Positions 31,455 through 40,898 of a stretch of 57,328 nucleotides of DNA are shown one piece after another. Source of the stretch: an uncultured Eubacteriales bacterium (GTDB lineage Bacteria > Bacillota > Clostridia > Oscillospirales > Acutalibacteraceae); assembly GCA_934486915.1 (NCBI GenBank), contig CAKSRC010000005.1, positions 1-57,328 of the forward strand. Direction: 5' to 3'. Both the position numbers and the translations under genes were made by a program. The notes under the pieces were generated by a model, which was not told where the DNA came from, ran no database searches, and saw only the letters and a list, made by a program, of their open reading frames with translations. Positions within the stretch are counted from its first letter, which is position 1. Each line of letters begins with the position of its first letter.

Positions 31455-33788
31455 ATGAGAAAGACGGACATTAATAAATATAGGGATACCGGGAGTATGC
31501 CGGATTTCCATCAATATAATGGCTGTATTGATAAACGAAAAAGATCTAAGGAAATAGCGTCATCAGTTTTTAAGTCTATATGGAATGTGTTAAAAACATT
31601 GTTGGTGATAGTACTTATAGTTTCTATTATTTCTGTAAGCTCCATTACAATTTATATGTTAGGGCTTGTCAACGATAGATTGGATTACGATTTAAGAGCA
31701 TCAAAAGTTAAGCTTACAAGCGTTGTTTACGTAAATGATGAAAATGGCAATCCTCAAGAGTATCAAAGCCTATATGACGAGGAAAACCGTATTTGGGTTG
31801 ATTTTGATAATATTCCGGAAGCAATGAAAGATGCTGTTATAGCTATTGAGGATAAAAGGTTCATGGAGCATAAGGGCGTCGACTGGGTTAGGACATCCGG
31901 CGCCGTATTGAGTCTGCTCAAACGTTCAGGAAGCTATGGCGGATCAACTTTGACACAGCAGCTTATAAAAAACCTTACCGAGGAAAATGAAATAAGCATT
32001 ACAAGAAAGATAAAAGAAATTTTTAGAGCCATTAACTTTGAAAAGAAGTATTCTAAAGATGAAATTTTAGAGGCCTACCTTAATGTAGTTAATTTTGGAA
32101 GTGGATGTAGGGGAGTACAAGCTGCATCTAATTTATATTTTGGCAAGGATATTAAGGATTGTTCTATAGCTCAATGTGCTGCAATTGCGGGTATAACCCA
32201 AAACCCCTCGGCATATAATCCTTTAGTTTATCCCGAAAACAATAAAGTACGTCGTGAGACAGTAATACGTGAAATGTATGGCCAAGATAAAATAAGTCAG
32301 GACGAGTATCAACAGGCTATGGAAGAGTCCTCAAATATGCAGTTTATAGGTTATAAGGAGGATGATGAAGACGAACAAATAGAAATTCCTACAAGAAACT
32401 GGTACATAGAAGCAATGTACAATGACCTTGTCGACGATATAAGCCGTGAGCTTGATATTGGAAAGACCGCAGCGGAAGAGGTAATTTTATCTCAAGGTTT
32501 AAAAATTTATTGTGCTATGGATCCGAAGGCTCAAGAGGCTGCAGAATCCACTATTAGGGACGATAGTATAATGCCGCAGGATCAAAATCTTGAATTGGGT
32601 TATTTAATGATGGACTTTGACGGCAGGATATTGGCAACGCTCGGCTGCCGTGAAGAAAAGACCGGGAACTTATGGTACGATAAGGCAAATAGAGCAAGAA
32701 GGCAGCCCGGTTCCATTATTAAACCTATTGCAGTATATGCTCCCGCAATAGATTTGGGAATGTATAATTATTCCTCTTTGGTGCCTGATAGACCGCTTAA
32801 AAATATAGATATCGACGGTAAGGGAAATTATCAAGATTGGCCGGTTAACTGGTATGGAGGATATAGAGGAAGTGTTACTTTGCAGTGGGCATTGGAAAAA
32901 TCCGCAAATGCTCCTGCAGCGCAGGTCTTGGCAGCGCTCACTCCTAAAAAAAGTTTCGACTTTTTGACAGAAAAGCTCCGTTTTACAAGTCTTGATGCTA
33001 AATATGATCAAAACCTTGCGGCTTTGGCGACAGGGGGGACAAATGTCGGTGTAACTGTTAGAGAAATGGCAGCTGCATTCCAGATTTTTGGAAATGGCGG
33101 AATGTATAATAAACCATATACTTATTATTACGTATTAGACCGTGACGGCAATGTCCTTTTAGACAATAGAGATAACATACCAAATCAAGCGATAAGTTCT
33201 AAAACAGCAACTATTATGAATAGACTTTTAAGAAATGTTATAATAGGGCCGGAGGGTACAGGAAAAGCAGCAAACATTTCAGGATGGAACATTATAGGTA
33301 AGACGGGTACCACAACTGATGATTTTGACAGTTGGTTTGTGGGTGAAAGCCCATATGCCGTAGCAGGAATATGGACAGGGTATGACGAACCTAAGACTAT
33401 TAAAAATACAGGGTCTGCAATTAAGATTTGGAAATCAATAATGTCTAAATATTTAGAGGGAAAAGATGTTATAGATTATAATTACGACTCAAGTGTAACT
33501 GCAAAAGTATATTGCAAATCCACGGGTAAGCTTGCAAATTCAGGTACTTGCGGATCTACTGCGACAGGATATTATGCACCTAATAATATACCTGAAGTCT
33601 GCGATGGAGCTCATAGCAATCCATCAACCAGCCAGCCTAATGCAAGTTCAAGCGAATCAGGTCAAAGCAGCAGTTCAGATGAAAAACCATCATCTAGTGA
33701 GTCTTCATCATCGAAATCATCAACTCCTTCATCGAGTACTCCATCAAGCTCTTCTCAAAGTCCTTTAAGAAGAACTCAAGTACAATAA
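31455..33788 (+). CDS. class A penicillin-binding protein (PBP1A-type)
   Basis: Bifunctional murein synthase: glycan polymerisation and peptide cross-linking outside the membrane. In 777 residues a cytoplasmic N-terminus is followed by a membrane helix (about 48-72). The GT51 domain has IEDKRFMEHKGVDW near 129 (catalytic Glu) and GGSTLTQQLIKN near 161. The transpeptidase has PGSIIK near 417 (Ser nucleophile), KSANAPA and KTGTT near 615. The last 60 residues are Ser/Pro-rich low complexity ending in RRTQVQ, typical of an extracellular linker. SD AGGGAGG precedes ATG 31455. Confidence 0.93.
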   Translation: MRKTDINKYRDTGSMPDFHQYNGCIDKRKRSKEIASSVFKSIWNVLKTLLVIVLIVSIISVSSITIYMLGLVNDRLDYDLRASKVKLTSVVYVNDENGNPQEYQSLYDEENRIWVDFDNIPEAMKDAVIAIEDKRFMEHKGVDWVRTSGAVLSLLKRSGSYGGSTLTQQLIKNLTEENEISITRKIKEIFRAINFEKKYSKDEILEAYLNVVNFGSGCRGVQAASNLYFGKDIKDCSIAQCAAIAGITQNPSAYNPLVYPENNKVRRETVIREMYGQDKISQDEYQQAMEESSNMQFIGYKEDDEDEQIEIPTRNWYIEAMYNDLVDDISRELDIGKTAAEEVILSQGLKIYCAMDPKAQEAAESTIRDDSIMPQDQNLELGYLMMDFDGRILATLGCREEKTGNLWYDKANRARRQPGSIIKPIAVYAPAIDLGMYNYSSLVPDRPLKNIDIDGKGNYQDWPVNWYGGYRGSVTLQWALEKSANAPAAQVLAALTPKKSFDFLTEKLRFTSLDAKYDQNLAALATGGTNVGVTVREMAAAFQIFGNGGMYNKPYTYYYVLDRDGNVLLDNRDNIPNQAISSKTATIMNRLLRNVIIGPEGTGKAANISGWNIIGKTGTTTDDFDSWFVGESPYAVAGIWTGYDEPKTIKNTGSAIKIWKSIMSKYLEGKDVIDYNYDSSVTAKVYCKSTGKLANSGTCGSTATGYYAPNNIPEVCDGAHSNPSTSQPNASSSESGQSSSSDEKPSSSESSSSKSSTPSSSTPSSSSQSPLRRTQVQ

Positions 33789-33844
33789 GTTCGGTTTTAA
33801 ACTTTTAGTGTTAGTTATATAATCTTTATTAGGGAAGTGATATA

Positions 33845-35083
33845 ATGGCAAAAGTTGCAGTAATGGGATATGGCGTAGTTGGATCCGGGGTTTGTGAGGT
33901 GCTTAAAAATCACCTTGAAAGTATAAATAAAAAAGTAAATGAACCTATAGAACTAAAATATATTTTAGATAAAAAGGATTTCCCAAAAAGTGAGTTTAGT
34001 AATAAATTTACAAAGAACTTTGACACTATATTAAACGATGATGGGATAAAGATAGTAGCAGAGGTAATGGGAGGAATAGATCCCGCATTTGACTATGTAA
34101 AACGCTTATTGCTTAAAGGTAAAAGTGTCGTTACTTCCAATAAAGAGCTTGTTGCAGAAAAAGGTGCCGAACTTTTAGACATAGCTTCTAAAAATAATGT
34201 GAATTTTTTGTTTGAGGCAAGCGTTGGCGGTGGAATACCTATAATTAGGCCGATAAGCCAATGTTTGGCGGCAAATGATGTCGTCGAGATTGCAGGCATA
34301 TTAAATGGTACTACCAACTTTATTTTAACAAAGATGATTAAGGAAAATATGGATTTTTCTAAAGCTCTCTTATTGGCCCAAGAGTTGGGATATGCGGAGA
34401 AGGATCCGTCAGCGGATATAAACGGCGACGATGCCTGCAGAAAAATATGCGTGCTTGCTTCACTTGCTTATGGTAAACATATCTACCCCAAGTGGGTTCA
34501 CACAAAGGGTATAGCGAATATTTCATTAGAGGACGCTAGGTATGCCTCGATTTTGGGCGGAGTAATTAAACTAATAGGTGAAGCCCGTAAAAATAGTGAC
34601 GGCAAAGTTGAAATATCAGTTGAACCAATGCTGGTAAGCAATGAGAGTCAACTTTCAAGCGTAGATGATGTATTTAATGGCATCCTCGTAAAAGGTGATG
34701 CTACGGGTGACATAGTTTTTTATGGAAAAGGGGCAGGAAAACTGCCTACTGCAAGTGCTGTGGTTGCTGATATTATCGACTGCGTTAAACATCTAAAGTC
34801 TAGAAAGCAAATGTTTTGGAAAGAAAACAGTGACGAAAACTACGTTGCATTATATGAGGATATAAAGGCTTCTTTTTATATAAGATTTAATTTAAATGGA
34901 AATAGCGAAAGTATTATAGACGAGAAGTTTAGTGATATACAAAAATTTTATAAATCGACAAAGGATAATAATATAGCTATTATTACACCAATAATGAAGA
35001 TAAGGGACATAAATAGAATCATAAATGAAATAGAAAATGAAAATATAAAGGTTTTGTCAAAAATAAGAGTTGCAGATTTATAA
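33845..35083 (+). CDS. hom: homoserine dehydrogenase
   Basis: NAD(P)-dependent reduction of aspartate semialdehyde to homoserine in threonine/methionine synthesis. The N-terminal Rossmann motif GYGVVGSGV (8-16) starts the 412-residue protein. NKELVAEKG near 99, GGGIPIIRPI near 127, NGTTNFILT near 153 and GYAEKDPSADINGDDACRK near 186 define the catalytic domain. The C-terminal 70 residues look like an ACT-type regulatory region. ATG 33845 follows GGGAAG. It starts a hom-thrB-lysC operon; no threonine synthase gene is adjacent. Confidence 0.95.
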   Translation: MAKVAVMGYGVVGSGVCEVLKNHLESINKKVNEPIELKYILDKKDFPKSEFSNKFTKNFDTILNDDGIKIVAEVMGGIDPAFDYVKRLLLKGKSVVTSNKELVAEKGAELLDIASKNNVNFLFEASVGGGIPIIRPISQCLAANDVVEIAGILNGTTNFILTKMIKENMDFSKALLLAQELGYAEKDPSADINGDDACRKICVLASLAYGKHIYPKWVHTKGIANISLEDARYASILGGVIKLIGEARKNSDGKVEISVEPMLVSNESQLSSVDDVFNGILVKGDATGDIVFYGKGAGKLPTASAVVADIIDCVKHLKSRKQMFWKENSDENYVALYEDIKASFYIRFNLNGNSESIIDEKFSDIQKFYKSTKDNNIAIITPIMKIRDINRIINEIENENIKVLSKIRVADL

Positions 35084-35096
35084 GGGGGATTAGTTA

Positions 35097-35990
35097 ATGA
35101 TTAAGATACAAGTTCCGGCGACAACTGCTAATATAGGTTCAGGCTTTGACAGTTTAGGTATTGCACTAAAAATGTACAACAATGTTTACATTGAGGAATA
35201 TGATGGAATAGACATTTCATCAAATGATAATGTTTTTATACCCATGGATTCTAAGAATTTAGTATTTGCTTCTGCAAAGCGGGTATATGAATTGTGCGGC
35301 AAGGATTTTAAGGGTCTCAAGATTAAGCAGGAGAATGTAATCCCAATGGCAAGAGGTATGGGAAGCAGTTCTGCATGTATTGTAGCCGGACTTGTTGGCG
35401 CAAATAAAATTTTAGGTAATCCTTTAAGTAAAGATGAACTTTTAAATATTGCCGTTAAGCTTGAGGGGCATCCTGACAATGTGGTTGCTGCGACTTTAGG
35501 TGGACTTACGGTTTCGGCAATAAAAGACAAAAAAGTTTATGGTGTAAGTATTCCTATATCAAGTAGGTTGTGTTTTGCTTTGCTCATCCCGCCGTTTGAA
35601 CTTAAGACATCAAGAGCAAGAAATGTCTTAAAGCAATACTATTCAAGAGAGGATGCAGTATTCAATATATCAAGATCAGCCTTGACGATTGCATCATTGT
35701 TTTCTGCAAAATTTGAAAATCTAAAGGTTTCAGTCGAGGATAGGATACACCAACCTTATAGATTAGGATTGATAGATGGGGCAAAGGATATATTTAATAT
35801 AGCCTATGAATTGGGCTCTTATGGGACATATATAAGCGGTGCAGGACCTACAATAGCATCAATAATTGATAAGAAAAATGCAGAAAATTTTAAAGAGAAT
35901 ATTTTAAAAGAAATGGAAAACAAAAATATAAGAAATTGGAAGTTAGAGGTTTTAGATGTAGACTATAACGGAGCCAGGATTATATATTAG
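35097..35990 (+). CDS. thrB: homoserine kinase
   Basis: GHMP-family kinase phosphorylating homoserine for threonine synthesis. In 297 residues VPATTANIGSGFDSLGIAL (6-24) is the first motif and PMARGMGSSSACIVAGL near 83-99 the ATP-binding loop. LEGHPDNVVAA near 122 and the C-terminal SGAGPTIASI near 250 complete the signature. It is 13 bases after hom, with AAGGGGG as ribosome site. No fusions or missing residues noticed. Confidence 0.95.
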   Translation: MIKIQVPATTANIGSGFDSLGIALKMYNNVYIEEYDGIDISSNDNVFIPMDSKNLVFASAKRVYELCGKDFKGLKIKQENVIPMARGMGSSSACIVAGLVGANKILGNPLSKDELLNIAVKLEGHPDNVVAATLGGLTVSAIKDKKVYGVSIPISSRLCFALLIPPFELKTSRARNVLKQYYSREDAVFNISRSALTIASLFSAKFENLKVSVEDRIHQPYRLGLIDGAKDIFNIAYELGSYGTYISGAGPTIASIIDKKNAENFKENILKEMENKNIRNWKLEVLDVDYNGARIIY

Positions 35991-36027
35991 TTTTACAATT
36001 TCATGAAAGGAAGAAGGAAGATCGAGT

Positions 36028-37236
36028 ATGGGTCTTATAGTTCAGAAATTTGGTGGTACTTCAGTTGCAAATGCTGAAAGGATTTTTAATGTTGCAAGGA
36101 CTATCACTAAAGCTTATGAAGAGGATAATGATGTAGTTGTTGTAGTTTCCGCTCAAGGGGATACGACAGATGATCTTATAAACAAAGCAAAAGAGATAAA
36201 TGAGGATCCCTCTAAAAGAGAGATGGATATGCTTCTTTCGGCCGGCGAGCAGGTTTCGATATCTTTGCTTGCGATGGCGATTGAAAAGTTAGGTTATCCT
36301 GTCGTATCATTGCTTGGATGGCAGGCAGGGTTTGTGACTAATTCTTCCTATGGGGCTGCAAGAATCTCACGAATAAATACGGATAGATTAAAAAAAGAAA
36401 TAGATAAAAAAAATATAGTAATAGTTGCAGGTTTTCAAGGCATAAACAAATATGATGATATAACAACGTTTGGAAGAGGTGGATCAGATACCAGTGCCGT
36501 TGCGCTTGCGTCAGTTTTAAATGCCGATTTGTGCCAAATATATACGGATGTTGAGGGCGTTTATACTGCGGATCCCCGTCTTGTAAAAAATGCAAAAAAA
36601 CTTAAAGAAATATCTTACGATGAAATGCTTGAGCTTGCAAGCCTTGGGGCGCAGGTTTTGAATAATCGTTCAGTCGAAATGGCGAAAAAATATAGCGTTG
36701 AGCTGGAGGTTAGATCCAGTCTAAAAAATGTCGAAGGAACTATAGTTAAGGAGGCAGCAAAATTGGAAAAAATGTTAGTAAGCGGCGTCGCTAAAGACGT
36801 TAATGTAGCGAGAATCTCTGTCATAGGTGTACCGGATAAACCGGGGTTTGCCTTTAAACTTTTTTCTAAGTTAGCTTCTAAGGAAATATTGGTAGATATT
36901 ATTCTTCAATCCGTTGGAAGAGACGGTACAAAAGATATAACATTTACCGTAATGAAGGATCAGCTTAAAGAAACATTGGCGATTTTGGATGAGGAAATAG
37001 CTCATGTTGAATATACAAAAATAGTTTATGATGAAAATGTTGCAAAGGTTTCAATAGTTGGGGCAGGAATGGAAACACATCATGGCGTTGCGGCACAAAT
37101 GTTTCAAGCTTTATATGAGCAGCAGATCAATATTCAAATGATCTCTACAAGCGAGATAAAGGTGTCCGTTTTAATAGACGGAAAAGATGCCGACAATGCA
37201 GTATTAGCAATTCATGATAAATTCTTTGGAGAATAA
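36028..37236 (+). CDS. lysC: aspartate kinase
   Basis: First step of the aspartate pathway. In 402 residues VQKFGGTSVA opens the kinase domain (5-14), FGRGGSDTSAVALA lies near 149-162 and TADPR near 181. The C-terminal 140 residues form two ACT domains (ISVIGVPDKPGFAFKLF and VSIVGAGM...GVAAQMF), which usually bind lysine or threonine. It is likely feedback-regulated; the effector is not readable. The AGGAAGAAGG ribosome site precedes ATG 36028. Last gene of the operon. Confidence 0.95.
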   Translation: MGLIVQKFGGTSVANAERIFNVARTITKAYEEDNDVVVVVSAQGDTTDDLINKAKEINEDPSKREMDMLLSAGEQVSISLLAMAIEKLGYPVVSLLGWQAGFVTNSSYGAARISRINTDRLKKEIDKKNIVIVAGFQGINKYDDITTFGRGGSDTSAVALASVLNADLCQIYTDVEGVYTADPRLVKNAKKLKEISYDEMLELASLGAQVLNNRSVEMAKKYSVELEVRSSLKNVEGTIVKEAAKLEKMLVSGVAKDVNVARISVIGVPDKPGFAFKLFSKLASKEILVDIILQSVGRDGTKDITFTVMKDQLKETLAILDEEIAHVEYTKIVYDENVAKVSIVGAGMETHHGVAAQMFQALYEQQINIQMISTSEIKVSVLIDGKDADNAVLAIHDKFFGE

Positions 37237-37242
37237 ATACGG

Positions 37243-37283
37243 GAAAGTGGCCGTTTACTTTGATTTTAGTTTTGGCCACTTTC
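37243..37283 (+). terminator. terminator of the hom-thrB-lysC operon
   Basis: GAAAGTGGCC (37243-37252) and GGCCACTTTC (37274-37283) form a 10-bp stem with a 21-base loop, followed by TTTATTTTAT. Immediately downstream a TATAAT starts the RNA candidate. Confidence 0.8.
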
Positions 37284-37290
37284 TTTATTT

Positions 37291-37296
37291 TATAAT
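37291..37296 (+). promoter_or_regulatory. -10 box of the structured RNA candidate
   Basis: A perfect TATAAT at 37291-37296 without a convincing -35 at 17 bases. Transcription would begin close to 37303, at the 5' arm of the closing stem. Confidence 0.4.
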
Positions 37297-37299
37297 CAA

Positions 37300-37446
37300 A
37301 GTGCAGATGTGCCCGCGTCTTAAGGCGGTGAGTTTCATCCAAGATTTCAGTGGGGTAAATATAATCCCCTCAACGAAACCCCGAGGAGCTATAACGCGCT
37401 CTTTGCACTGCTTGCAATCTGTCGCATGCTATGAGAGTGTTGCCCC
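37300..37446 (+). ncRNA. compact structured RNA candidate upstream of murA
   Basis: An island far richer in G and C than its flanks, without an ORF. AGTGCA (37300-37305) pairs with TGCACT (37404-37409) and closes a junction of three arms. These are CCGC/GCGG (37313-37316/37325-37328), GTTTC/GAAAC (37332-37336/37375-37379) with an inner GGGG/CCCC hairpin, and a 6-bp stem (37384-37389/37398-37403). A further hairpin lies at 37410-37429, and TGCCCC at 37441-37446 could form a pseudoknot with GGGG. A raiA-motif-type RNA is my best guess of family, at low confidence. Not tmRNA, SRP or RNase P by size and motifs. Confidence 0.55.
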
Positions 37447-37589
37447 GATTTAGATAATTTTATTTTAAAATTTTTCATTGAATATTTAATTTTTTAAGGC
37501 CTAAAATAATAACTGAGATGACAAGACATGAATTAATTTTATATGAAATTTACTTATTAGAAAAGTTAAAAATTATAGGGGTGTAATTA
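37447..37589. other. AT-rich spacer between the RNA candidate and the murA promoter
   Basis: Very AT-rich, with no ORF and no strong hairpin. ATTTTATTTTAAAATTTTT after 37457 is the only T-rich stretch that might end transcription of the RNA. Confidence 0.4.
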
Positions 37590-37618
37590 TTGACTTTTAA
37601 AAGAAACTGCAGTATCAT
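37590..37618 (+). promoter_or_regulatory. murA promoter
   Basis: TTGACT (37590-37595), 17-base spacer, TATCAT (37613-37618). The start is near 37625 and the leader about 100 bases. Confidence 0.6.
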
Positions 37619-37726
37619 TATTTAGTAAAAGTATTTCATTATATAAGCATTTATTGTTTTTGATTTTTACATAGAATATTCTTTTCTATTGAATATATAA
37701 ATATTTTAAAATGGGAGTTGACCGCG

Positions 37727-39013
37727 TTGGATAAGTTTATCATAACGGGTGGTAATAAATTAGTAGGTGAAGTTTCGATAAGCGGTGCGAAAAACGCTGC
37801 GGTGGCTATTATTCCGGCTGTAATACTTTCAGACGGTGTATGCAGGATTGAGAACATTCCCAATATAAACGATGTTTCAGTTATAGCAAGGATTTTAACT
37901 GAAATGGGCGCTAATGTTAAGATGGTTAATAAGACAACTTTGGAGATTGATCCTAGAAATATACATTCGCACATAGCTTCTTATGATATGGTTCGCCATA
38001 TGAGAGCTTCATGTTATCTTTTGGGGGCATTGCTTGGAAGATTTTCTAAAGCAGTTGTATCTTTGCCCGGAGGATGCGATTTTGGGGTAAGACCTATAGA
38101 CCAGCATCTAAAGGGATTTGTAGCATTAGGTGCTACTTACAAAGTAGAAGGCGGTATGGTTTCAGTTGATTCTAACGGACTTGTGGGAAATACCGTTTAT
38201 ATGGATGTCGTGTCTGTCGGTGCGACTGTTAATATAATGTTGGCTGCTGTAAAGGCAAAAGGTATGACAATTATTGAAAATGCGGCAAAAGAGCCTCATA
38301 TAGTTGACCTTGCAAACTTCTTAAATACGATGGGTGCAGACGTACGTGGAGCCGGAACTGATGTTATAAAAATTCGTGGAGTTGAGCATTTATCCGGGAC
38401 TACTTACTCTATTATCCCGGATCAAATAGAAGCAGGAACTTATATGGTAGCTGCAGCAGCAACTAAGGGCGATGTTTTGGTAAAAAACGTTATCCCTAAG
38501 CATTTGGAGTCAATTACTGCAAAGCTTGAGGAAATGGGTCTTACTGTTATTGAATATGATGAGGCAGTACGTGTTATATATAATGGTGTACTAAATAAAT
38601 GTAATGTTAAGACTATGCCGCATCCAGGCTTCCCAACTGATATGCAGCCTCAAATGACAACTTTGCTTACCCTTGCAAAGGGCACGAGTATTGTCAACGA
38701 GGGCGTTTGGGACAATAGATTTAGATATATAGATGAACTTTGTAGGATGGGTGCAGAGATTTCAGTCGATGGGAAAATTGCCGTCGTTGAGGGAGTCGAC
38801 GAATTAGTTGGGGCTCCCGTGCGCGCGACTGACCTAAGAGCAGGTGCTGCTATGATAATAGCAGGTCTTGCTGCAAGAGGAGAGACAACTATAGAAAATA
38901 TACAACATATCGAACGAGGATATGAAAATGTAGTAGATAAGCTTGTAAATCTTGGGGCTAATATTAAAAAGGTAAATTTCCCGGAAGAAACTGTAATAGC
39001 TAAGGCTTTATAG
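37727..39013 (+). CDS. murA: UDP-N-acetylglucosamine 1-carboxyvinyltransferase
   Basis: First committed step of peptidoglycan synthesis, adding enolpyruvyl from PEP. The TTG at 37727 is chosen: GGGAG lies nine bases upstream and the product starts LDKFIITGG as in the family. An in-frame TTG at 37718 directly abuts the ribosome site. In about 428 residues GAKNAAVAII lies near 21, and the catalytic Cys is in PGGCDFGVRPID (about C117), so fosfomycin sensitivity is expected. GFPTDMQPQ near 300 is also conserved. Confidence 0.95.
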   Translation: MDKFIITGGNKLVGEVSISGAKNAAVAIIPAVILSDGVCRIENIPNINDVSVIARILTEMGANVKMVNKTTLEIDPRNIHSHIASYDMVRHMRASCYLLGALLGRFSKAVVSLPGGCDFGVRPIDQHLKGFVALGATYKVEGGMVSVDSNGLVGNTVYMDVVSVGATVNIMLAAVKAKGMTIIENAAKEPHIVDLANFLNTMGADVRGAGTDVIKIRGVEHLSGTTYSIIPDQIEAGTYMVAAAATKGDVLVKNVIPKHLESITAKLEEMGLTVIEYDEAVRVIYNGVLNKCNVKTMPHPGFPTDMQPQMTTLLTLAKGTSIVNEGVWDNRFRYIDELCRMGAEISVDGKIAVVEGVDELVGAPVRATDLRAGAAMIIAGLAARGETTIENIQHIERGYENVVDKLVNLGANIKKVNFPEETVIAKAL

Positions 39014-39051
39014 TGTATTTGGGTTCATAAGATATATTTTTAAGCGACAGG

Positions 39052-39076
39052 AGGTCGCAGCTGTTTGCTGCGACCT
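39052..39076 (+). terminator. murA terminator hairpin
   Basis: AGGTCGCAGC (39052-39061) pairs perfectly with GCTGCGACCT (39067-39076) around TGTTT; a weak TAATTT tail follows. Confidence 0.6.
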
Positions 39077-39121
39077 TAATTTAGGTTATAATAGTCTATT
39101 TTTGTTTAAGGGTGAGATTGT

Positions 39122-39916
39122 TTGGCGAGATTTTGTACTTTATTTAGTGGGAGTAAAGGAAACAGTTTTTATATAGGTTGTGGAGATTGTGCGATACTTA
39201 TTGATGCAGGACGAAGCGCAAAACAGCTTGAAAATGCATTAATGAGCAATGATTTAGATGTTAATACAATAAGGGCTATATTTATTACTCATGAGCATAC
39301 AGACCATATTCAAGGGATAAGGGTGTTGGCTTCAAGATACAACATAAAGGTATATGCTTCAAACGGCACGCTTAACGAGTTAATGAGGATGAATATACTT
39401 AATGGGAAGTTCCCTTATGGGATAATTGACAGTAGGGGGATTAAAATAGACGGCATAGAAGTGATTCCCTTTAGAACATCACACGATAGTGTAGAAAGTG
39501 TTGGATATATTGTCAGAACTCCTGATAAACGTAAAATAGTTATAGCGACGGATATAGGATACATATCAGACACAGTTAGAAAGTCCATTGAAGGAAGTGA
39601 CTTACTTGTGATTGAATCGAATCACGACGTGCGAATGCTTCAAAACGGGGCATATCCATATAATCTAAAAAGAAGAATTCTTTCCAATATAGGTCATCTT
39701 TCCAACGAGGCCTGCGCTAAGGAATTGCCGAGTTTAGCAAAGACTGGGACTACAAGATTTGTATTGGCTCATTTAAGTTCAGAAAATAATGTCCCCGAGC
39801 TTGCATATGAGACTTCAAAGTCTTATCTTACACAAGCAGGACTTAAAGAAGATGTAGACTTTAAGCTTTATGTTGCACCTAAAGAGAATATTGGCGGTAA
39901 ATCTATTATATTTTAG
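39122..39916 (+). CDS. yycJ: metallo-beta-lactamase-fold hydrolase YycJ/WalJ
   Basis: Metallohydrolase of the WalJ group, linked in other Firmicutes to coordination of replication, division and wall synthesis; a DNA exonuclease activity is reported for the family. In 264 residues CTLFSGSKGNSFYI begins the protein and THEHTDHIQG near 55-64 is the metal motif. SHDSVESVGY near 115 and IATDIGY near 138 follow. The start is TTG 39122 after AGGGTGAG. It has no WalRK genes beside it. Confidence 0.88.
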   Translation: MARFCTLFSGSKGNSFYIGCGDCAILIDAGRSAKQLENALMSNDLDVNTIRAIFITHEHTDHIQGIRVLASRYNIKVYASNGTLNELMRMNILNGKFPYGIIDSRGIKIDGIEVIPFRTSHDSVESVGYIVRTPDKRKIVIATDIGYISDTVRKSIEGSDLLVIESNHDVRMLQNGAYPYNLKRRILSNIGHLSNEACAKELPSLAKTGTTRFVLAHLSSENNVPELAYETSKSYLTQAGLKEDVDFKLYVAPKENIGGKSIIF

Positions 39917-39954
39917 TAGGCCAATTCATATTTAGGATTTAGGATGGTGAGATA

Positions 39955-40380
39955 ATGTTAAAGAAAAGATGGTTTATAGTAATTGTATCGCTGTTTATGC
40001 TGTTTATGTATTCGATGGGAATATATGATTTTTTTATGATGCTTTCTCATAATCCGCAATACTATTCTTCTCATAATTATGGCAGCGCTGTCTATGATTA
40101 TTTCACGGGATATCCTGTTTACTTTTTGATATTTTGGTTGGGAAATTTGGTTTGTGGGTTTTTATCACCAATATTCTTGATATTCGATAAAAGGGTTGCA
40201 AAACCACTTGCCGCCGCATCTGTAATCTCAGATGTTATATTGATTATATTTACGTCTATATTTAGAAATCGAATAGCAGTACTTGGACAAGACGTATTTA
40301 TGTTTGATATATTTATTGTATTTATTACATTACTGCTGTATATATACTGTTGTTACATATTTAGAAAAGATAGAGGTTAA
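39955..40380 (+). CDS. membrane protein, unknown family
   Basis: A 141-residue integral membrane protein with four predicted helices (about 5-27, 53-77, 83-104 and 110-135). A polar, Tyr/His-rich outer loop lies between helices 1 and 2 (SHNPQYYSSHNYGSAVYDYF). It ends in a Lys/Arg/Asp tail. The pattern of helix boundaries resembles small uncharacterised DoxX- or DUF-type proteins, but no family is recognised. ATG 39955 follows GGTGAG. It is seven bases upstream of rlmH, so co-transcribed. Confidence 0.6.
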   Translation: MLKKRWFIVIVSLFMLFMYSMGIYDFFMMLSHNPQYYSSHNYGSAVYDYFTGYPVYFLIFWLGNLVCGFLSPIFLIFDKRVAKPLAAASVISDVILIIFTSIFRNRIAVLGQDVFMFDIFIVFITLLLYIYCCYIFRKDRG

Positions 40381-40386
40381 TGGTTT

Positions 40387-40869
40387 ATGCTTAACATTTC
40401 GATTATATGCGTTGGAAAACTCAAGGAAAAGTATTGGTCTTTGGCAGTTTTGGAGTATCTAAAAAGGCTAAAGGCTTTTTGCAAATGTACAACAGTCGAA
40501 ATAGATGAAAAGAAGGTTAGTGCAAACCCAAGTGATTTCGAGATTAAAGAGGCGATTTGTACTGAGGGGAAGAGGATACTTTCTAAAATACCAAATAACT
40601 CTTATGTTATATCAATGTGTATTGAGGGGAAGGAGCTTTCTTCAGAGCAATTTGCTAAGAAAATAGAGGAAATACCTCTTAATGGGAAAAGCAGTATTGC
40701 CATTATAATAGGTGGCTCTTGGGGACTTTCAGGTGATGTGAAGGAAAGGTCGGATTTTAAATTGTCTATATCAAGGATGACTTTTCCCCATCAAATGGCA
40801 CGTGTAATCGTGTTGGAGCAGGTATATAGAGCCTTTCAAATTTTAAGTGACGGTAAATATCATAAATAG
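40387..40869 (+). CDS. rlmH: 23S rRNA (pseudouridine1915-N3)-methyltransferase RlmH
   Basis: SPOUT-class methyltransferase modifying pseudouridine 1915 of the ribosomal A-site finger. The 160 residues start INISIICVGKLKEKYW in the usual way. SYVISMCIEGKELSSEQFA lies near 70-90, and the knot region IAIIIGGSWGLSGDV near 104-118 binds SAM. MTFPHQMARVIVLEQVYRA near 131-150 finishes the signature. It is located as a chromosomal housekeeping gene; no anomaly seen. Confidence 0.95.
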   Translation: MLNISIICVGKLKEKYWSLAVLEYLKRLKAFCKCTTVEIDEKKVSANPSDFEIKEAICTEGKRILSKIPNNSYVISMCIEGKELSSEQFAKKIEEIPLNGKSSIAIIIGGSWGLSGDVKERSDFKLSISRMTFPHQMARVIVLEQVYRAFQILSDGKYHK

Positions 40870-40898
40870 CAATTATTTAATTAGAATTTTATAGATTT

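Noticed and set aside
33630..33780. Ser/Pro-rich repeats at the end of the PBP gene as a tandem repeat or recombination site
   Set aside because: This is ordinary low-complexity coding for an extracellular tail and the reading frame is continuous.
37214..37453. A 79-codon ORF across the lysC end, terminator and structured RNA island
   Set aside because: It starts inside lysC, runs through the terminator hairpin and has no ribosome site; the RNA interpretation explains the region better.
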